Part shown: piece after piece, positions 53,548-62,158 of the stretch
Numbering within the stretch: position 1 is the stretch's first letter
Layout: each line of letters opens with the position of its first letter
Assembly: GCA_041392065.1 (NCBI GenBank)
Contig: JAWKMU010000004.1
Coordinates: 1 to 64,000, forward strand
Length of the DNA: 64,000 nucleotides
From: CAJQLB01 sp041392065
GTDB lineage: Bacteria; Bacteroidota; Bacteroidia; Flavobacteriales; Flavobacteriaceae
Direction of reading: 5' to 3'
Translations under genes and position numbers: made by a program
Notes under the pieces: model-generated
Databases searched by the model: none
Seen by the model: the letters and a program-made list of their open reading frames with translations, nothing else
Told to the model about the DNA's origin: nothing

Positions 53548-54348
53548 TTAAACTTTCCTAACCTTCACTTCAAAAATCAAAGGATATAAATTATCTTTTG
53601 TGGTATACATTCCAGATTCGGTTGTAACCAAATTTGGTAAAACATCATAAGGGCTTTCGTTGTGTTCATTTAAATACTCAATGTGTAATCCAGCTTCAGT
53701 AAGCGCATTAATCACTTCACTGAGTCCATGATTCCAACCATATTCTTTACTTATCATTTTGGAGTTAGTGTCTGCATAAGTGCCTTTGTATTCTTCATAA
53801 ATCACCTCATCTTGCATGTAGCCATACTTCATAATTGGTTGTCCTTCTGTATAATCAAACATCCAAACAATTGGGTGAAATTCCACCATATAAAACGTTC
53901 CTCCTAGTTTTAAGCGATCAGCTATCATTTGTCCCCAAGGCTTTAAATCTGGCAACCAACCTATAACACCATAACTTGTAAACACAATATCAAAAGTTTT
54001 GTCAATATACTTAGATGTATCAAGCACATTACAGCAAATAAAGTCTGCATTTAGCTTTAATTCAGCATTTAACTTCTTTGCCAATGCAATACCTTCATCA
54101 CTTATATCAACACCAATACATTGCGCTCCTAACCTACTCCAACTCAACGTATCTTGACCAAAATGACATTGTAAATGCAACAATGACTTGCCATTAACAT
54201 TGCCTAAAGCCCTTTGCTCATAAGCCATTAAAGAAGACTTCCCTTGCTTAAAAGCATCCAAATCATACATTTTGCTTTTGGCATGAATATTTACTTTTTC
54301 ATTCCAAGTGGCTTTATTAACTTCAAAATACTTGTCGTTTTTCATCAC
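53548..54348 (-). CDS. Class I SAM-dependent methyltransferase
   Basis: 266 residues. Motif I-like LLHLQCHFGQDTLSWSRLGAQCIGVDISDEGIALA, then FDIVFTSYGVIGWLPDL and GGTFYMVEFHP. The fold is a UbiE/Methyltransf_11 type small-molecule methyltransferase; the substrate is unknown. It lies alone, its stop 5 bp from the cassette edge. Confidence 0.88.
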   Translation of the reverse strand: MMKNDKYFEVNKATWNEKVNIHAKSKMYDLDAFKQGKSSLMAYEQRALGNVNGKSLLHLQCHFGQDTLSWSRLGAQCIGVDISDEGIALAKKLNAELKLNADFICCNVLDTSKYIDKTFDIVFTSYGVIGWLPDLKPWGQMIADRLKLGGTFYMVEFHPIVWMFDYTEGQPIMKYGYMQDEVIYEEYKGTYADTNSKMISKEYGWNHGLSEVINALTEAGLHIEYLNEHNESPYDVLPNLVTTESGMYTTKDNLYPLIFEVKVRKV

Positions 54349-54401
54349 TTATTAATTAAAAACTAAATATAAAACAAACTGACAAATTAACTAAGGTTTC
54401 T

Positions 54402-54409
54402 TATTTTTG
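54402..54409 (+). promoter_or_regulatory. Candidate -7 box
   Basis: TATTTTTG matches TAnnTTTG, 17 bp before the ATG at 54427. The -33 box is not clear. Confidence 0.3.
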
Positions 54410-54426
54410 ATAAAACCACCAACATT

Positions 54427-55107
54427 ATGAAAAAGCTATTCTTCCTTTCGTTCTTAATTTTTCTATCTGCATGTAAACAAACCAAAGACAATAAAGAGAT
54501 TGAGCAAGAACCAGAAAAAGAATTGACTATTGCTGAAAAAATTGCCTATGCTCATGGTTACCAACACTGGAATAACGTCAAAACATTTGAATTTAAATTT
54601 GGTGGCACACTTGAAGATTCCACTAGTGGTCGTTCTTGGGTTTGGAACCCAAAAACAAGTGATGTTAAAATGACTCGAAATGGAGAAACGACAGAATACA
54701 ATAGAAACAGCATGGATTCTGTTGCGATAAATGCAGACAAAGCCTTTATTAATGATAAATTCTGGGCTTTAATTCCGTTTCAATTGGTTTGGGATACTAG
54801 TGCAACAATTTCTGAATCAACAATAGAGAAATCACCTGTTTTAGAACAAGATTTAAATAAAATTACAATCACCTATTCAAATGAAGGAGGCTATACTCCA
54901 GGTGATGCATATGACCTTTATTTTGACGATGATTACATTATTAGAGAATGGAGTTACAGACGAGGCAATGCTCTAGAACCATCGCTATCTAATACTTTTG
55001 AAAACTACAGTGACTACAATGGAATAAAAGTAGCACAAGATCATAAATTCGCAGGAAGTGATCGTAACTTACTTGTCAGGAATGTTAAAGTGATTTTAGA
55101 AGAATAA
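54427..55107 (+). CDS. DUF6503-like lipoprotein
   Basis: 226 residues with a lipoprotein signal (FLSFLIFLSAC). AYAHGYQHWNNVKTFEFKFGG and FALIPFQLVWDT-like segments, then YDLYFDDDYIIREWSYRRG, suggest DUF6503 (related to outer-membrane lipoprotein-sorting folds). Function unknown. It precedes the kyn cluster and is read in the same direction with a 68-bp gap. Confidence 0.65.
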   Translation: MKKLFFLSFLIFLSACKQTKDNKEIEQEPEKELTIAEKIAYAHGYQHWNNVKTFEFKFGGTLEDSTSGRSWVWNPKTSDVKMTRNGETTEYNRNSMDSVAINADKAFINDKFWALIPFQLVWDTSATISESTIEKSPVLEQDLNKITITYSNEGGYTPGDAYDLYFDDDYIIREWSYRRGNALEPSLSNTFENYSDYNGIKVAQDHKFAGSDRNLLVRNVKVILEE

Positions 55108-55145
55108 TTCACTTAAGTAATCAACAATAAATCTTTCATTTTTTT

Positions 55146-55153
55146 TATTTTTG
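55146..55153 (+). promoter_or_regulatory. Candidate -7 box of the kyn cluster
   Basis: TATTTTTG matches TAnnTTTG, 22 bp before the kynU start. No -33 box is evident. Confidence 0.35.
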
Positions 55154-55175
55154 GATAAAATCAAAATTTTTCAAC

Positions 55176-56450
55176 TTGTTCAAATATAAATTAGGTCTTG
55201 AATTTGCTAAAAAACAAGATCAAAATGATGATTTAGCATCCTACAGAAACAAATTTCACATTCCAAAAGATAATAATGGAAACGAACTTATTTATCTCTG
55301 TGGAAATTCTCTTGGACTACAACTAAAATCAACCAAAGACTATATCAATCAAGAACTTTTAGATTGGGCTAATCTAGGTGTTGAAGGTCATCTGGAAGCA
55401 AAAAACCCTTGGTTACCTTATCACGAATTTTTAGCTGAAAGCACAGCAAAATTAGTTGGCGCGAAACCTATAGAAGTGGTTACCATGAATACTTTGACCA
55501 CCAATTTGCATTTAATGATGGTGTCGTTTTACCAACCAACAAAAAAACGATACAAAATTGTGATTGAGAGTGATGCTTTTCCATCAGATAAATATGCCGT
55601 AGAATCTCAATTACGTCATCATGGTTTTGATGATAATGAAGGTTTAATTCTTTGGAAACCTAGACAAGGTGAAGAATTATTGCGTTATGAAGATTTAGAA
55701 CAGATTCTAGAGAATCAAGGTGACGAGATTGCGTTGATTATGATTGGAGGCGTAAACTATTACACAGGACAATATTTCGATTTAAAACGAATCACGCAAC
55801 TTGGACATAAACAAGGTTGTATGGTTGGTTTTGATTGTGCTCATGGTGCAGGAAATGTACAATTGAATCTTCATGATTCTGGAGCTGATTTCGCAGTTTG
55901 GTGTACATATAAGTATTTAAATTCTGGACCAGGAAGTTTAAGTGGTTGTTTTGTGCACGAACGTCATGCACATAACAAAAACCTCAACAGATTTGCAGGA
56001 TGGTGGAGCCATAACAAGCAAACACGCTTTAATATGAGGCATGAATTTGATGTACTTCCTGGAGCCGAAGGCTGGCAATTGAGCAATCCTCCTATCCTAT
56101 CCATGGCTGCCATTAAAGCCTCTTTGGATATGTTTAATGAAGTTGGTATAGAAAAGCTAACAGAAAAATCTAAAAAGCTTACAGGTTACTTCGAATTTCT
56201 GTTAAAACAACTTGGTGAAGATGTAATTAGAATCATTACTCCTGAAAATCCTGATGAACGTGGTTGCCAACTTTCAATTCAAGTTAAAAGCGCAAATAAA
56301 TCATTGCATAATAAATTAACAGAAGCTGGTGTGATTAGTGATTGGAGAGACCCTGATGTAATACGTTGCGCTCCAGTTCCTTTATACAATAGTTTTGAAG
56401 ATGTTTTCAGAATGGTCGAAAAATTAAAAGCAATTTTGAATGACAATTGA
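55176..56450 (+). CDS. kynU: Kynureninase
   Basis: 424 residues, TTG start at 55176. It cleaves (3-hydroxy)kynurenine to (3-hydroxy)anthranilate and alanine using PLP. YLCGNSLGLQLKSTKDYI, VEGHLEAKNPWLPYHE, TMNTLTTNLHLMM, DCAHGAGNVQLNLHDSGADFAVWCTYKYLNSGPG with the cofactor Lys, and FAGWWSHN are all typical. It starts the kynurenine operon and overlaps the next gene by 11 bp. Confidence 0.95.
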   Translation: MFKYKLGLEFAKKQDQNDDLASYRNKFHIPKDNNGNELIYLCGNSLGLQLKSTKDYINQELLDWANLGVEGHLEAKNPWLPYHEFLAESTAKLVGAKPIEVVTMNTLTTNLHLMMVSFYQPTKKRYKIVIESDAFPSDKYAVESQLRHHGFDDNEGLILWKPRQGEELLRYEDLEQILENQGDEIALIMIGGVNYYTGQYFDLKRITQLGHKQGCMVGFDCAHGAGNVQLNLHDSGADFAVWCTYKYLNSGPGSLSGCFVHERHAHNKNLNRFAGWWSHNKQTRFNMRHEFDVLPGAEGWQLSNPPILSMAAIKASLDMFNEVGIEKLTEKSKKLTGYFEFLLKQLGEDVIRIITPENPDERGCQLSIQVKSANKSLHNKLTEAGVISDWRDPDVIRCAPVPLYNSFEDVFRMVEKLKAILNDN

Positions 56451-56823
56451 TGAGTTTAAAATATTGCACAAAAAGTTTTCAAAACTCCCATTATCTCTAG
56501 ATGTATGGCAGTCAGAAGAATATAACAACTATATTCAAGCTTCACATGAGAATCAAGACTTCCAAGATTGGATTCTCATTCAAAAATTTGAACAAAATCG
56601 TTTCGATTATTATAAATTCTGCTGTCTCAAGATGAGTGATAATATATTTGAAAGTATAGATGAAAATGGTGAGATTAAATATGGTAACGTAGATGTTATT
56701 ATAAATAAATTGAAAGATGGAACCTATGGTATTCCAATTCATGATGGAGGTTCCTCAATAATAGAAATTAATTTTTGTCCATGGTGTGGTACAAATTTGA
56801 AAAAACAAAATAATGCCAAATAA
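56440..56823 (+). CDS. Small zinc-ribbon protein, DUF6980-like, between kynU and kmo
   Basis: 127 residues. It overlaps kynU by 11 bp at its start and kmo by 11 bp at its end, so it is tightly coupled. Features: FCCLKMSD and a C-terminal CPWCGTNL zinc ribbon following GIPIHDGGSSIIEINF. This resembles DUF6980. There is no known role in kynurenine breakdown. Confidence 0.6.
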   Translation: MTIDEFKILHKKFSKLPLSLDVWQSEEYNNYIQASHENQDFQDWILIQKFEQNRFDYYKFCCLKMSDNIFESIDENGEIKYGNVDVIINKLKDGTYGIPIHDGGSSIIEINFCPWCGTNLKKQNNAK

Positions 56824-58210
56824 ACAAAACATACTCATCATTGGTGCTGGACTTTGCGGAAGCTTATTGGCACTACGTTTAGGGCAAAGAGGCTATAATG
56901 TAACCGTTTACGAAATGCGTCCAGACTTGCGTAAAGTTGATATTTCGGCTGGACGTTCTATCAACTTAGCATTTTCAGATCGTGGCAATAAAGCCATGAA
57001 ACTGGTTGGCATTGAAGACAAGGTAAAAGCACTTTGTATACCTATGAATGGTCGTATGCTACATGATAAAGATGGTAATACATTTCTTTCAAATTATAGT
57101 GGACGAGACCATGAATTTATCAATTCCATATCGAGAGGTGGTTTAAATGCTCTATTATTAGATGAGGCCGAAAAACATAAAAATGTAAAGATCCATTTTA
57201 ATAGAAAATGTAAGTCGGTTGATTTTGAAAAAACCACAGCATTATTTAAGGATTATGATGGCAATTCTGAGTTTGTTGAAGATGCAGATGTAATTATTGC
57301 TACAGATGGAGCTGGATCAGCAATGCGTAAAAGTTATTTTTTAGGCAAAAAATTCTTGTTTAGTTTTTCACAAGATTGGCTGACTCATGGTTATAAAGAA
57401 TTAAGCATATTACCAACTAAAGAAGGTGGTTATAAAACGTATAAAAATGCTTTACATATTTGGCCTCGAGGCGATTTCATGCTTATCGCATTACCTAACT
57501 TAGATGGTAGCTTTACAGTTACTCTGTTTTTACATCATAGCAAAGGTGAATACAATTTTAGCAACTTGACTACACCAGAAATCGTCACAGATTTTTTCCA
57601 AAAAGAATTTCCTGATGCTCTAGAACTCATGCCAAATCTGGTGGATGATTTCTTCGAGAATCCAACTTCAGCTTTGGGAACTGTAAAATGCTCACCTTGG
57701 CATTATAAAGGTAATACGTTGCTAATGGGAGATGCTGCTCATGCCATTGTTCCATTTTATGGTCAAGGCATGAATGCTTCTTTTGAAGATGTAGTTGAGT
57801 TTGACAAAGTACTAGACCAAGGTTTAGACAGTTGGGAAGCCATTTTTACGGCTTATGAAAAGTTGCGCAAAAAAGACACCGATGCCATAGCTGATTTAGC
57901 TATTGACAACTTTCATGAAATGAAAGACCACGTAGTCAACCCAATATTTCAGAAAAAACGTAAATTAGAAATGGCTCTAGAAAAGCATTTTCCAAACGAT
58001 TATTCTTCTAAATATTCATTAGTCACTTTCAATGAAGATATAAACTACAGAGCAGCAATGGTAAGAGGTCGTGCACAAGATAAAGCAATATTGAATATGC
58101 TTTCTGATGGTGAAATTGACCTTGAAAGCGATTTAAAAAGCATATTAGAAAAAGTAAAACAAGAAACCGAAGCTATTCTAGAAGATGATAGAATCGCTGG
58201 ATTAAAATAA
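56813..58210 (+). CDS. kmo: Kynurenine 3-monooxygenase
   Basis: 465 residues, class A FAD monooxygenase. It hydroxylates kynurenine to 3-hydroxykynurenine with NADPH and O2. FAD site IIGAGLCGSLLALRLGQRGYNVTVYE, then AGRSINLAFSDRG, DVIIATDGAGSAMR, GDAAHAIVPFYGQGMNASFEDV. The C-terminus has the longer helical segment of KMO. It is translationally coupled to the zinc-ribbon gene. Confidence 0.94.
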   Translation: MPNKQNILIIGAGLCGSLLALRLGQRGYNVTVYEMRPDLRKVDISAGRSINLAFSDRGNKAMKLVGIEDKVKALCIPMNGRMLHDKDGNTFLSNYSGRDHEFINSISRGGLNALLLDEAEKHKNVKIHFNRKCKSVDFEKTTALFKDYDGNSEFVEDADVIIATDGAGSAMRKSYFLGKKFLFSFSQDWLTHGYKELSILPTKEGGYKTYKNALHIWPRGDFMLIALPNLDGSFTVTLFLHHSKGEYNFSNLTTPEIVTDFFQKEFPDALELMPNLVDDFFENPTSALGTVKCSPWHYKGNTLLMGDAAHAIVPFYGQGMNASFEDVVEFDKVLDQGLDSWEAIFTAYEKLRKKDTDAIADLAIDNFHEMKDHVVNPIFQKKRKLEMALEKHFPNDYSSKYSLVTFNEDINYRAAMVRGRAQDKAILNMLSDGEIDLESDLKSILEKVKQETEAILEDDRIAGLK

Positions 58211-58219
58211 ATCATAATT

Positions 58220-58281
58220 CCTTCCCTTTTTTCAAGGGAAGGTGGATTCAGTTTCGTTAATGAAACTGAAGACGGAAGGGT
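58220..58281. repeat. Intergenic hairpin repeat after kmo
   Basis: CCTTCCCT/AGGGAAGG (58220-58227 and 58235-58242) and TTCAGTTTC/GAAACTGAA (58247-58255 and 58262-58270) are consecutive inverted repeats. The same CCTTCCC theme recurs at 61201 and 62031. Confidence 0.65.
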
Positions 58282-58332
58282 TAATACATAAATTGAAGTT
58301 TAACTAAAAAATCACCGCTTTTGCGGAAAAAT

Positions 58333-58770
58333 ATGAGTAACAATAAAAACAATGAGACTCCTGCCTCTGCAGGAGATATTGTAACACCAAGAGGCGCTTA
58401 TCCACACACAAAACGTGCTGGCGATTTTATTTTTGTATCTGGCACAAGTTCACGTCGTGCAGACAATACTATTGCAGGCGTTGATATTATTGACGAAATG
58501 GGAACAAAACGCCTGAATATTGAAGTACAAACACGTGAAGTTCTTCAAAACATAGAAAGAAACCTTATAAAAGTAGGCGCATCGATGAAAGATGTCGTGG
58601 ATGTGACGTCTTTTTTAGTGAACATGAACGATTTTGCTGGCTACAATAAAGCTTATGCCGAATTTTTTAATGCCGAAACTGGACCAGCACGTACCACAGT
58701 TGCAGTACATCAATTACCTCATCCAGATTTAGTGGTTGAAATTAAAGTGATGGCTTATAAACCTGAGTAA
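58333..58770 (+). CDS. RidA family 2-aminomuconate deaminase
   Basis: 145 residues from the ATG at 58333; a TTG at 58321 in frame is less likely. RidA/YjgF fold: FIFVSGTSSRR, TREVLQNIERNLIKVGASMKDVVDVTSFLVNM, GPARTTVAVHQLPHPDLVVEIKVMAYKP. The context of the pathway and the RidA subfamily of amnD-type enzymes suggests it removes ammonia from 2-aminomuconate to give 4-oxalocrotonate. Other RidA proteins destroy enamines, so the exact role is inferred. Confidence 0.88.
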   Translation: MSNNKNNETPASAGDIVTPRGAYPHTKRAGDFIFVSGTSSRRADNTIAGVDIIDEMGTKRLNIEVQTREVLQNIERNLIKVGASMKDVVDVTSFLVNMNDFAGYNKAYAEFFNAETGPARTTVAVHQLPHPDLVVEIKVMAYKPE

Positions 58771-58776
58771 ATTATA

Positions 58777-58856
58777 TGTCAGTTCGAGTGTTTTGCAAAG
58801 CAAAATGTATCGAGAACTATTGAAATTTAAATAAATTGAAATCACTCAAAGTGACA
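58777..58856. repeat. Intergenic 80-bp hairpin repeat, TGTCA...TGACA
   Basis: TGTCAGTTCGAGTG (58777-58790) and CACTCAAAGTGACA (58843-58856) are imperfect inverted ends. An inner hairpin is built on GTTTTGC/GCAAAAT. The 58771-58944 gap holds this element and an AT-rich leader. Confidence 0.6.
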
Positions 58857-58944
58857 GTTAGTAACATTTTATTATTTTTATTTATTAATCTAATAACCAA
58901 CCTCAAACCAACCTTAGCTTAATCACTTTTTTTAAATATAAACT

Positions 58945-59676
58945 GTGGTTAAATTCTTCCGACATATACGTCGCTCACTCATAAACCAGAACCAAATGGG
59001 AAAATACTTTAAATATGCCATTGGCGAAATTTTATTAGTAGTAATAGGAATTCTTATAGCATTACAGATTAATAACTGGAACGAACAACGTAAAGCAGAA
59101 AAATTGGGTCAAGACTATTTAAAAGGCATTAAAGGTGACCTAATCAAAGATTTTGAATTGCTCGACTCAATTCTGAAAGGATACAGTAATGATATTAGTC
59201 TTATAAATTCAATTGATAATGAGTTTAAAAAACCAATTTATGAAATAAACCCTAGATATAAACAAGTTTTAATAGTGCCTGATACCAACAGAACTAAATA
59301 CTTGTTTTATAGAGGAATTTCTTTTAGACCAATACAAGCAACTTATAGTTCTTTAGTGGCAGATGGCAAATCCAGTTTAATAAAAAATCGTAATCTTTTT
59401 GAATCCATTCAAGAAATTTATGATGAGCGTCATAACCGCATTGAAAGTGTTTATGAATCCTTTAAACCCAGTGAAGACCGCATTCATTGGAACTATGCTT
59501 ACGAAAAGAAAAACTGGAATTATACAGATTTATTAAATGCAAAAAACGACAAAATATTTTTAGACCTGTTTAATTTTACAGAAATTAAATACTTCTATAG
59601 TCAACATTTAATAAATCTTAGAAAAAAAATGACAGAAGTGATTACTTTAATTGATAAAGAATTAAGTATTGATTAA
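58945..59676 (+). CDS. DUF6090 membrane-anchored protein
   Basis: 243 residues, GTG start at 58945. KFFRHIRRSLINQNQMGKYFKYAIGEILLVVIGILIALQINNWNEQRK is the DUF6090 N-terminal span; the rest is helical and likely exported (DLIKDFELLDSIL). Family function is unknown. It interrupts the kynurenine genes, with a hairpin repeat just upstream. Confidence 0.85.
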   Translation: MVKFFRHIRRSLINQNQMGKYFKYAIGEILLVVIGILIALQINNWNEQRKAEKLGQDYLKGIKGDLIKDFELLDSILKGYSNDISLINSIDNEFKKPIYEINPRYKQVLIVPDTNRTKYLFYRGISFRPIQATYSSLVADGKSSLIKNRNLFESIQEIYDERHNRIESVYESFKPSEDRIHWNYAYEKKNWNYTDLLNAKNDKIFLDLFNFTEIKYFYSQHLINLRKKMTEVITLIDKELSID

Positions 59677-59685
59677 ATTGCTACA

Positions 59686-61125
59686 ATGAACATACAAAAC
59701 TTCATCAACGGCAAATTTCATAATCCGATACAAAATAATTGGCTGGACAATTTCAATCCGTCAAACGGAGAAGTGTATTGTCAAATACCAAACTCTACAA
59801 AAGAGGATGTCGAAAACGCATATATCGCTGCAAAATCAGCTTTTTCATCATGGTCACAAACCACTTTAGACGAACGAAGCAGAATCATGCTTAAAATTTC
59901 TGAGCTTATTGAAACCAATATGGATAGATTAGCTGAAGCCGAAAGCAAAGACAACGGCAAACCCATTTGGTTAGCCAAAGCTGTCGATATTCCAAGAGCA
60001 GCACTAAATTTTAGATTTTTTGCCAATGCCATTACCCAATTCGCTAGTGAAAGCCACGAAAGTGTTGGTCATGATGCTATAAATTACACCTTACGTCAAC
60101 CTATTGGTGTTGTTGGTTGTATTTCACCATGGAACCTTCCACTCTATTTATTTACATGGAAAATTGCTCCAGCCATAGCAGCAGGAAATTGTGTAGTAGC
60201 CAAACCAAGTGAAGTCACTCCAATGACTGCTTATCTTTTAGGCAAAATTTGTAATGAAGCTGGCTTACCAAAAGGTGTGCTGAACATAGTTCATGGGTTA
60301 GGAGCTACTGCAGGACAAGCTATAATAGAACATCCAGATATTAAAGCCATTTCTTTTACAGGAGGTACTGCAACAGGAGCACATATTGCGAAAATAGCTG
60401 CACCTATGTTTAAAAAATTATCGTTGGAACTTGGTGGGAAAAACCCAAACATCATTTTTGCAGACTGCGATTATGAAGATATGCTTACTACGACCATTCG
60501 CTCTTCCTTTGGTAATCAAGGTCAAATTTGCTTGTGTGGAAGTCGTATTTTTGTTCAAGATACAATTTACGAGCAGTTCAAAAAAGATTTTGTAAATGTA
60601 GTGAGCAAACAAAAAGTTGGTCATCCTTCTGCTCCAGATACTAAAATTGGTGCATTAGTATCTAAACCTCATTTGGAGAAAGTTATAAGTTATATAGATA
60701 TTGCCAAAGCCGAAGGTGGAAAAGTCTTATATGGTGGTAATCAGCTTACTATTGAAGGTTATGAAAATGGTTACTATATGGAACCAACCATTATCGAAGT
60801 ACAAACTGATGAATGTCGTGTAAACCAAGAAGAAATTTTTGGTCCAATTGTAACTATCATGCCTTTTAAAACTGAAGACGAAGTATTACAAATGGCAAAC
60901 AAAGTAAAATATGGCTTATCTGCAACTCTTTGGACTAACAATTTAAAACGTACCATGAGAATGAGCAGTCAATTACAAGCTGGAATTGTATGGGTAAACA
61001 CTTGGTTAATGAGAGATTTACGCACACCATTTGGTGGCGTAAAAGATTCTGGCGTTGGTCGTGAAGGTGGTTTTGAAGCCTTACGCTTTTTTACTGAGGC
61101 AAAGAATATTTGTATAAAATACTAA
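59686..61125 (+). CDS. Aldehyde dehydrogenase, likely 2-aminomuconate semialdehyde dehydrogenase
   Basis: 479 residues. QPIGVVGCISPWNLPLYLFTWKIAPA, the NAD loop FTGGTATGAHIA, LELGGKNPNIIFADCD with the general base Glu, and GNQGQICLCGSRIF with the catalytic Cys. Its position suggests it oxidises 2-aminomuconate 6-semialdehyde to 2-aminomuconate. It begins 9 bp after DUF6090. I do not assign amnC or nbaE firmly, as ALDH specificity is not readable here. Confidence 0.88.
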   Translation: MNIQNFINGKFHNPIQNNWLDNFNPSNGEVYCQIPNSTKEDVENAYIAAKSAFSSWSQTTLDERSRIMLKISELIETNMDRLAEAESKDNGKPIWLAKAVDIPRAALNFRFFANAITQFASESHESVGHDAINYTLRQPIGVVGCISPWNLPLYLFTWKIAPAIAAGNCVVAKPSEVTPMTAYLLGKICNEAGLPKGVLNIVHGLGATAGQAIIEHPDIKAISFTGGTATGAHIAKIAAPMFKKLSLELGGKNPNIIFADCDYEDMLTTTIRSSFGNQGQICLCGSRIFVQDTIYEQFKKDFVNVVSKQKVGHPSAPDTKIGALVSKPHLEKVISYIDIAKAEGGKVLYGGNQLTIEGYENGYYMEPTIIEVQTDECRVNQEEIFGPIVTIMPFKTEDEVLQMANKVKYGLSATLWTNNLKRTMRMSSQLQAGIVWVNTWLMRDLRTPFGGVKDSGVGREGGFEALRFFTEAKNICIKY

Positions 61126-61138
61126 AGCCTCCCTCAAT

Positions 61139-61153
61139 CCCTCCAAAGGAGGG
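61139..61153. repeat. Short hairpin after the ALDH gene
   Basis: CCCTCC-AAA-GGAGGG lies in the 107-bp gap after the aldehyde dehydrogenase. It has no T run; it belongs with the neighbouring intergenic repeats. Confidence 0.5.
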
Positions 61154-61200
61154 AAGAACGTGAGCAAAAATAAAAACTAATTAAATTAACATTAAAAAGT

Positions 61201-61232
61201 CCTTCCCTCTGGGAAGGATTTAGGATGGGCTT
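61201..61232 (+). repeat. Hairpin repeat immediately before the SDR start
   Basis: CCTTCCC-TCT-GGGAAGG followed by AGGATGGGCTT runs up to the ATG at 61233. An inverted copy occurs after the gene at 62018. Confidence 0.8.
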
Positions 61233-62015
61233 ATGAATTTAGAACTTAACAATAAATACGCATTAGTCTGCGGAAGCACAGCAGGAATTGGTAAAGCAAC
61301 AGCAATAGCTTTAGCAAATGAAGGTGTACAAGTAACACTAATTGCAAGAAACGAGGACAAATTAAAGTCAGTTTTAGCAGAACTACCTCAGCACAGAAAG
61401 CATGACTACATAGTTGCTGATTTCTCAAATCCTTCAGAATTAAAAGAAAAAGTAGAAAACTATATTAAAAATAATCATGGATTTCATGTATTAGTAAACA
61501 ACACTGGAGGACCAGCTGGTGGACCAGTTTTTTCTGCAAAAATTGAAGAATTCGAAAATGCTTTTACCCAACATTTAAAATGCAACCATGTATTAGTTCA
61601 AGCTGTTGTTCCATTCATGAAAACTGAAGGTTATGGAAGAATCATCAATGTCATTTCAACATCTGTAAAACAACCTTTAGATGGTCTTGGCGTAAGCAAT
61701 ACCATTAGAGGAGCTGTAGCCAATTGGAGTAAAACCTTGGCTAATGAGTTGGGTCAATTTGGCATTACAGTAAATAATATTCTCCCTGGAGCTACAGGAA
61801 CCGAACGATTAACCGAAATTATAAAAAATAAAAGCACTAAAACTGGAAGTTCAGAAGAAGAAGCAGCTAATGCAATGAAAAATGCTGTACCTGCAAAACG
61901 TTTTGCAAAACCAGAAGAACTTGCTGATGCCATTACATTTTTAGCAAGTGAGCGTGCAGCGTATATAAACGGAATTAACCTTCCTGTTGATGGTGGAAGA
62001 ACAAAATCTTTGTAA
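61233..62015 (+). CDS. SDR family protein, unusual active site
   Basis: 260 residues, Rossmann fold. LVCGSTAGIGKATAIALANEG binds the dinucleotide and NNTGGPAGGPVF is the NNAG-like motif. The usual YxxxK is replaced by GVSNTIRGAV, as in a known non-classical SDR branch with SNxxR. The C-terminus AYINGINLPVDGGRTKSL is normal. Between ALDH and 3-hydroxyanthranilate dioxygenase it presumably serves the same pathway, but no step clearly needs it. Confidence 0.82.
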   Translation: MNLELNNKYALVCGSTAGIGKATAIALANEGVQVTLIARNEDKLKSVLAELPQHRKHDYIVADFSNPSELKEKVENYIKNNHGFHVLVNNTGGPAGGPVFSAKIEEFENAFTQHLKCNHVLVQAVVPFMKTEGYGRIINVISTSVKQPLDGLGVSNTIRGAVANWSKTLANELGQFGITVNNILPGATGTERLTEIIKNKSTKTGSSEEEAANAMKNAVPAKRFAKPEELADAITFLASERAAYINGINLPVDGGRTKSL

Positions 62016-62017
62016 AA

Positions 62018-62047
62018 AAGCCCATCCTAACCTTCCCAGAGGGAAGG
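62018..62047 (-). repeat. Inverted copy of the SDR-flanking repeat
   Basis: AAGCCCATCCT then CCTTCCC-AGA-GGGAAGG: the reverse of 61201-61232 except for three missing bases in the middle. It starts 3 bp after the SDR stop. Confidence 0.8.
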
Positions 62048-62123
62048 AAATTAGTATGGATTGTATTATATTTAAAGTTTCTTAGTATTATTAATCAATA
62101 ACTCAAAATACCCTGTTTGAGTT

Positions 62124-62152
62124 TTTCCCCTCAGGGGAAATTAAAAGGGGCT
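62124..62152 (+). repeat. Hairpin repeat upstream of the dioxygenase start
   Basis: TTTCCCCT-C-AGGGGAAA then AAAAGGGGCTT ends 7 bp before the ATG at 62159. It resembles the repeat before the SDR gene (GGGCTT close to the start codon). Confidence 0.65.
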
Positions 62153-62158
62153 TATATC

